Both the position numbers and the translations under genes were made by a program. Source: an uncultured Bacteroidales bacterium (GTDB lineage Bacteria; Bacteroidota; Bacteroidia; Bacteroidales; F082). Taken from it: 35,157 nucleotides of DNA. Below the pieces are notes generated by a model. That model had not been told where the DNA came from and searched no databases. It worked only from the letters and a program-made list of their open reading frames with translations. Positions 33,078 through 35,157 of this stretch are shown piece after piece; within the stretch, counting starts at the first letter, position 1, and every line of letters begins with the position of its first letter. The stretch lies in NCBI GenBank assembly GCA_947166105.1, contig CAMVCZ010000035.1:1-35157 (forward strand). Direction: 5' to 3'.

Positions 33078-34556
33078 TCATTTTGTGGGTGTTTTTTCCT
33101 TTCTGCTGAAAACCAGCAACGACAAGAAGGTCAGCAAACCATTGATAATCAATATCTCAAACCCGATTCGATAACCTCCGAACAATTGAGGCGAATACAT
33201 CTTCAGAAAATAACTGACCACTGGTGACGCAACGGCAATGTAAGGCACTGCCCTATCGATGACCCTTCTATTTTTGATGAACAGGCCGAAAGTGTACAAA
33301 CCTAACAACGGCCCGTAAGTGTAACCTGCAATGTCGAACACCTTATCTATTAATGATTCGTTGTGGAACGGGCGGAATGCAATGATTACCAACAAGTAAA
33401 GCAGGGCAAACGCCACATGAATCCACTTGCGGTATTTGGTGATTTGCGCTTCGGTCAACTGTTTCTTGTCGAAGTGCATAAAGTCGAAACAAAACGTTGT
33501 GGTCAAGGCGGTTAAGGTACCATCTGCACTGGAATAGCCCGCCGCCACCAAGCCAATGACAAACACTATCGCCGTGAACTTGCTCAATGAGAAGGCCACC
33601 GATGGGAAAATCTTGTCGTTGATCACCACACCTGCTTCATTCACAGGCAGTTGGAATCCCGTTGCCTGAGCGTAACAAATCAACGAAGCACCGAGGCAAA
33701 GGAACAGCGCATTGACCACCACAAACAATAGGCTCGAGGTCATCACATTCTTTTGTGCATCACGCAAGTTCTTGCAAGTCAGGTTTTTCTGCATCATGTC
33801 TTGGTCGAGTCCCGTCATGGTAATGGTGATGAACATCCCACTCAGCAACTGCTTGACCCAAAACTTGTTATGCGTCCAATCGGTTTCAAACATCTTGGTA
33901 TACCCCTTTTCCGAGGCCGACTTCAGCAGGTCGCCCAACGAAATGTTGAGGTTTTTCAGGATGAACCATACCGTCAAGAAAGCCGCCAACAAAAGGAAAG
34001 TCGTCTGCAAGGTGTCCGTCCAAACCACCGTTTTAATGCCGCCTTTGAAGGTGTAGAGCAAAATAATGGCGATGAAAATGACCGCTGGCACCCAAAATGG
34101 CACGCCCCAATCCTTGAAAACGAACTCATACAGCACAAAGACAACGAGATACATCCGCAACGCCGAACCCAACAACCGCGACAAAATGAAAAACGCCGCG
34201 CCCGTCTTCTCCGACCTCGGCCCGAAGCGCATATTTAAATAGGTATAAATCGAAGTCAGGTTAAGCCGATAATACAAGGGTAGTAAAATCAACGCAATCA
34301 CCGCATAACCAAGCACATAGCCAAAAACCAAAGGCATATAGGTAAACTGCCCCGTATAGACCCCTCCCGGCACTGACATGAACGTCACGCCTGACAAAGA
34401 GGCACCAATCATGCCGTAGGCCACCACAAACCAAGGCGAGTTTTTGTTGCCACGGAAAAACGCGGCATTGTCGGATTTCCGCGCCGTGAAGTGCGAAATC
34501 ACAAAGAGAAGAACCGTATAGGCGACAAAAACGAAAAGGATGATGGTCGGTGTCAT
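33078..34556 (-). CDS. Sodium:solute symporter (SSS family)
   Basis: A 492-residue inner-membrane transporter that uses the sodium gradient to import a small solute. The ATG at 34556 starts MTPTIILFVFVAYTVLLFV, the first membrane helix; an upstream start would cross the promoter. About 13 hydrophobic segments are seen. FFRGNKNSPWFVVAYGM and IGASLSGVTFMSVPGGVYTG form the usual LeuT-fold start of this family. GLVAAGYSSADGTLTALTTTF is the helix-8 sodium-site region, where adjacent Ser and Thr are usual. The solute cannot be told; sialic acid, sugar and amino acid carriers all occur in this family. It is divergent from the DUF486 gene. Confidence 0.9.
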   Translation of the reverse strand: MTPTIILFVFVAYTVLLFVISHFTARKSDNAAFFRGNKNSPWFVVAYGMIGASLSGVTFMSVPGGVYTGQFTYMPLVFGYVLGYAVIALILLPLYYRLNLTSIYTYLNMRFGPRSEKTGAAFFILSRLLGSALRMYLVVFVLYEFVFKDWGVPFWVPAVIFIAIILLYTFKGGIKTVVWTDTLQTTFLLLAAFLTVWFILKNLNISLGDLLKSASEKGYTKMFETDWTHNKFWVKQLLSGMFITITMTGLDQDMMQKNLTCKNLRDAQKNVMTSSLLFVVVNALFLCLGASLICYAQATGFQLPVNEAGVVINDKIFPSVAFSLSKFTAIVFVIGLVAAGYSSADGTLTALTTTFCFDFMHFDKKQLTEAQITKYRKWIHVAFALLYLLVIIAFRPFHNESLIDKVFDIAGYTYGPLLGLYTFGLFIKNRRVIDRAVPYIAVASPVVSYFLKMYSPQLFGGYRIGFEILIINGLLTFLSLLVFSRKEKTPTK

Positions 34557-34576
34557 AGGATTTGCGTTTGAGTGTG

Positions 34577-34584
34577 CAAAAATA
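34577..34584 (-). promoter_or_regulatory. -7 promoter box of the symporter gene
   Basis: TATTTTTG followed by C on the minus strand, 20 bases before the ATG. Confidence 0.55.
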
Positions 34585-34618
34585 GGAATTATTGCAGCCG
34601 CCGCGCCGAAAAAAACGC

Positions 34619-34626
34619 TATTTTTG
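34619..34626 (+). promoter_or_regulatory. -7 promoter box of the DUF486 gene
   Basis: TATTTTTG followed by C, 23 bases before the ATG at 34650. It is 34 bases from the divergent symporter box. Confidence 0.55.
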
Positions 34627-34649
34627 CCGCCCAAAACAAACTATTTCCC

Positions 34650-35021
34650 ATGAAAGGCATTTACACCATCCTTTTGTTGATCGTTTCCAACATCTTCATG
34701 ACTTTTGCGTGGTACGGCCAACTCAAACTGCTCGAAATCGTCCCTTCGTCAAAGGATTGGCCGCTCTTTTTGGTCATCCTCATGTCGTGGGGTGTCGCCT
34801 TGTTCGAGTATTCGTTTATGATCCCTGCCAACCGCATCGGTGCCATGCAAAACGGTGGCCCATTCAACCTTATCCAGTTGAAAGTCATACAAGAAGCCGT
34901 CTCACTGACCGTGTTCACCGTCATCGTGATTACCGTCTTCAAGACCGAAACTTTCCGCTGGAACCATATCCTTTCCTTCCTCTTCATCATCCTCGCCGTG
35001 TTTTTCGCGTTCAAAAAGTAG
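34650..35021 (+). CDS. DUF486 small membrane protein (DMT superfamily)
   Basis: A 123-residue inner-membrane protein with four predicted helices: IYTILLLIVSNIFMTFAWYG, then LFLVILMSWGVALFEYSFMI, AVSLTVFTVIVITVF and HILSFLFIILAVFFAF. PANRIGAMQNGGPFNLIQLK between helices two and three is the conserved DUF486 core. Size and fold are like small multidrug-resistance-type transporters, which act as dimers. No substrate is known. It is divergent from the symporter gene, with both promoters inside a 93-base gap. Confidence 0.88.
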   Translation: MKGIYTILLLIVSNIFMTFAWYGQLKLLEIVPSSKDWPLFLVILMSWGVALFEYSFMIPANRIGAMQNGGPFNLIQLKVIQEAVSLTVFTVIVITVFKTETFRWNHILSFLFIILAVFFAFKK

Positions 35022-35104
35022 TTTTTTGTTGCGACAAACCGAAAAATGCATGATATTTGCGGACTCGAAACGACACCAATAACTGACAAAAAGAAAGGCA
35101 CAAT

Positions 35105-35157
35105 ATGAAATTCTATGACATTGATTCAGTTTTCACTTTCGGAAAATACGAGGGCAT
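35105..35157 (+). CDS. Start of a gene cut by the window end
   Basis: The ATG at 35105 opens a frame that runs to the window edge, giving MKFYDIDSVFTFGKYEG. This beginning resembles short conserved Bacteroidales proteins of unknown function that start with a FTFGKY(E/K)GK motif. A one-mismatch -7 box, GATATTTG, lies at 35052-35059. Only 17 residues are visible, so no function is given. Confidence 0.5.
   Translation, partial: MKFYDIDSVFTFGKYEG

Overview
The window looks like a chromosomal segment of a member of the Bacteroidota, most likely an uncultured Bacteroidales species from a gut-like habitat. Four things point there. Two proteins end in a type IX secretion (T9SS) type A C-terminal sorting domain. 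Most genes are preceded by the Bacteroidota -7 promoter box TAnnTTTG rather than by Shine-Dalgarno-rich leaders. Several gene families are typical of the group (Omp28-like, DUF4831, a PorE-like OmpA protein, FISUMP lipoproteins, SerA of the TPKKMGAQ type). The order serC-serA-DUF1015 and the purM/prfA/pyrF cluster also match what I remember of Bacteroides-type genomes. No rRNA, tRNA, CRISPR array or insertion sequence was recognised, and no gene-free stretch exceeds 300 bases.

Layout. 1-1.63 kb: the 3' part of a T9SS-exported repeat protein. 1.7-2.6 kb: a two-gene AbiE-like toxin-antitoxin candidate. 2.7-5.2 kb: a PorE-like OmpA-family protein, followed by a twin palindromic repeat. 5.3-10.6 kb: purM, a small lipoprotein, prfA, a restriction endonuclease gene, an adenine methyltransferase gene and pyrF. 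The last three are joined by ATGA stop/start overlaps. 10.7-20.1 kb, all on the minus strand: Omp28-like T9SS cargo, ilvE, a peptide-binding lipoprotein carrying an in-frame palindromic insertion, lon, rpmE (type B) and a family 2 glycosyltransferase. 20.2-25.3 kb: an accessory region with an AAA/DUF4143 ATPase behind four 23-bp tandem repeats, two FISUMP lipoproteins flanking an AT-rich AbiH gene, and a decayed AlbA-type regulator. 25.5-29.4 kb: serC, serA, a free-standing four-helix-bundle protein and a DUF1015 protein with a cysteine-rich insert. 29.4-35.2 kb: a nitroreductase-like lipoprotein, xerD, kdsA, a DUF4831 protein, a sodium:solute symporter, a DUF486 membrane protein and the start of one more gene.

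How it fits together. The backbone is housekeeping: purine and pyrimidine synthesis, translation termination, serine and branched-chain amino acid metabolism, Kdo synthesis for LPS, protein quality control and chromosome dimer resolution. Three separate defence-like modules (AbiE-like pair, restriction-modification pair, AbiH) plus the ATPase are placed between these genes. The most unusual is the restriction-modification pair, which is translationally spliced into a nucleotide-synthesis/translation operon. All family names come from motif recognition by eye; no database search was run.
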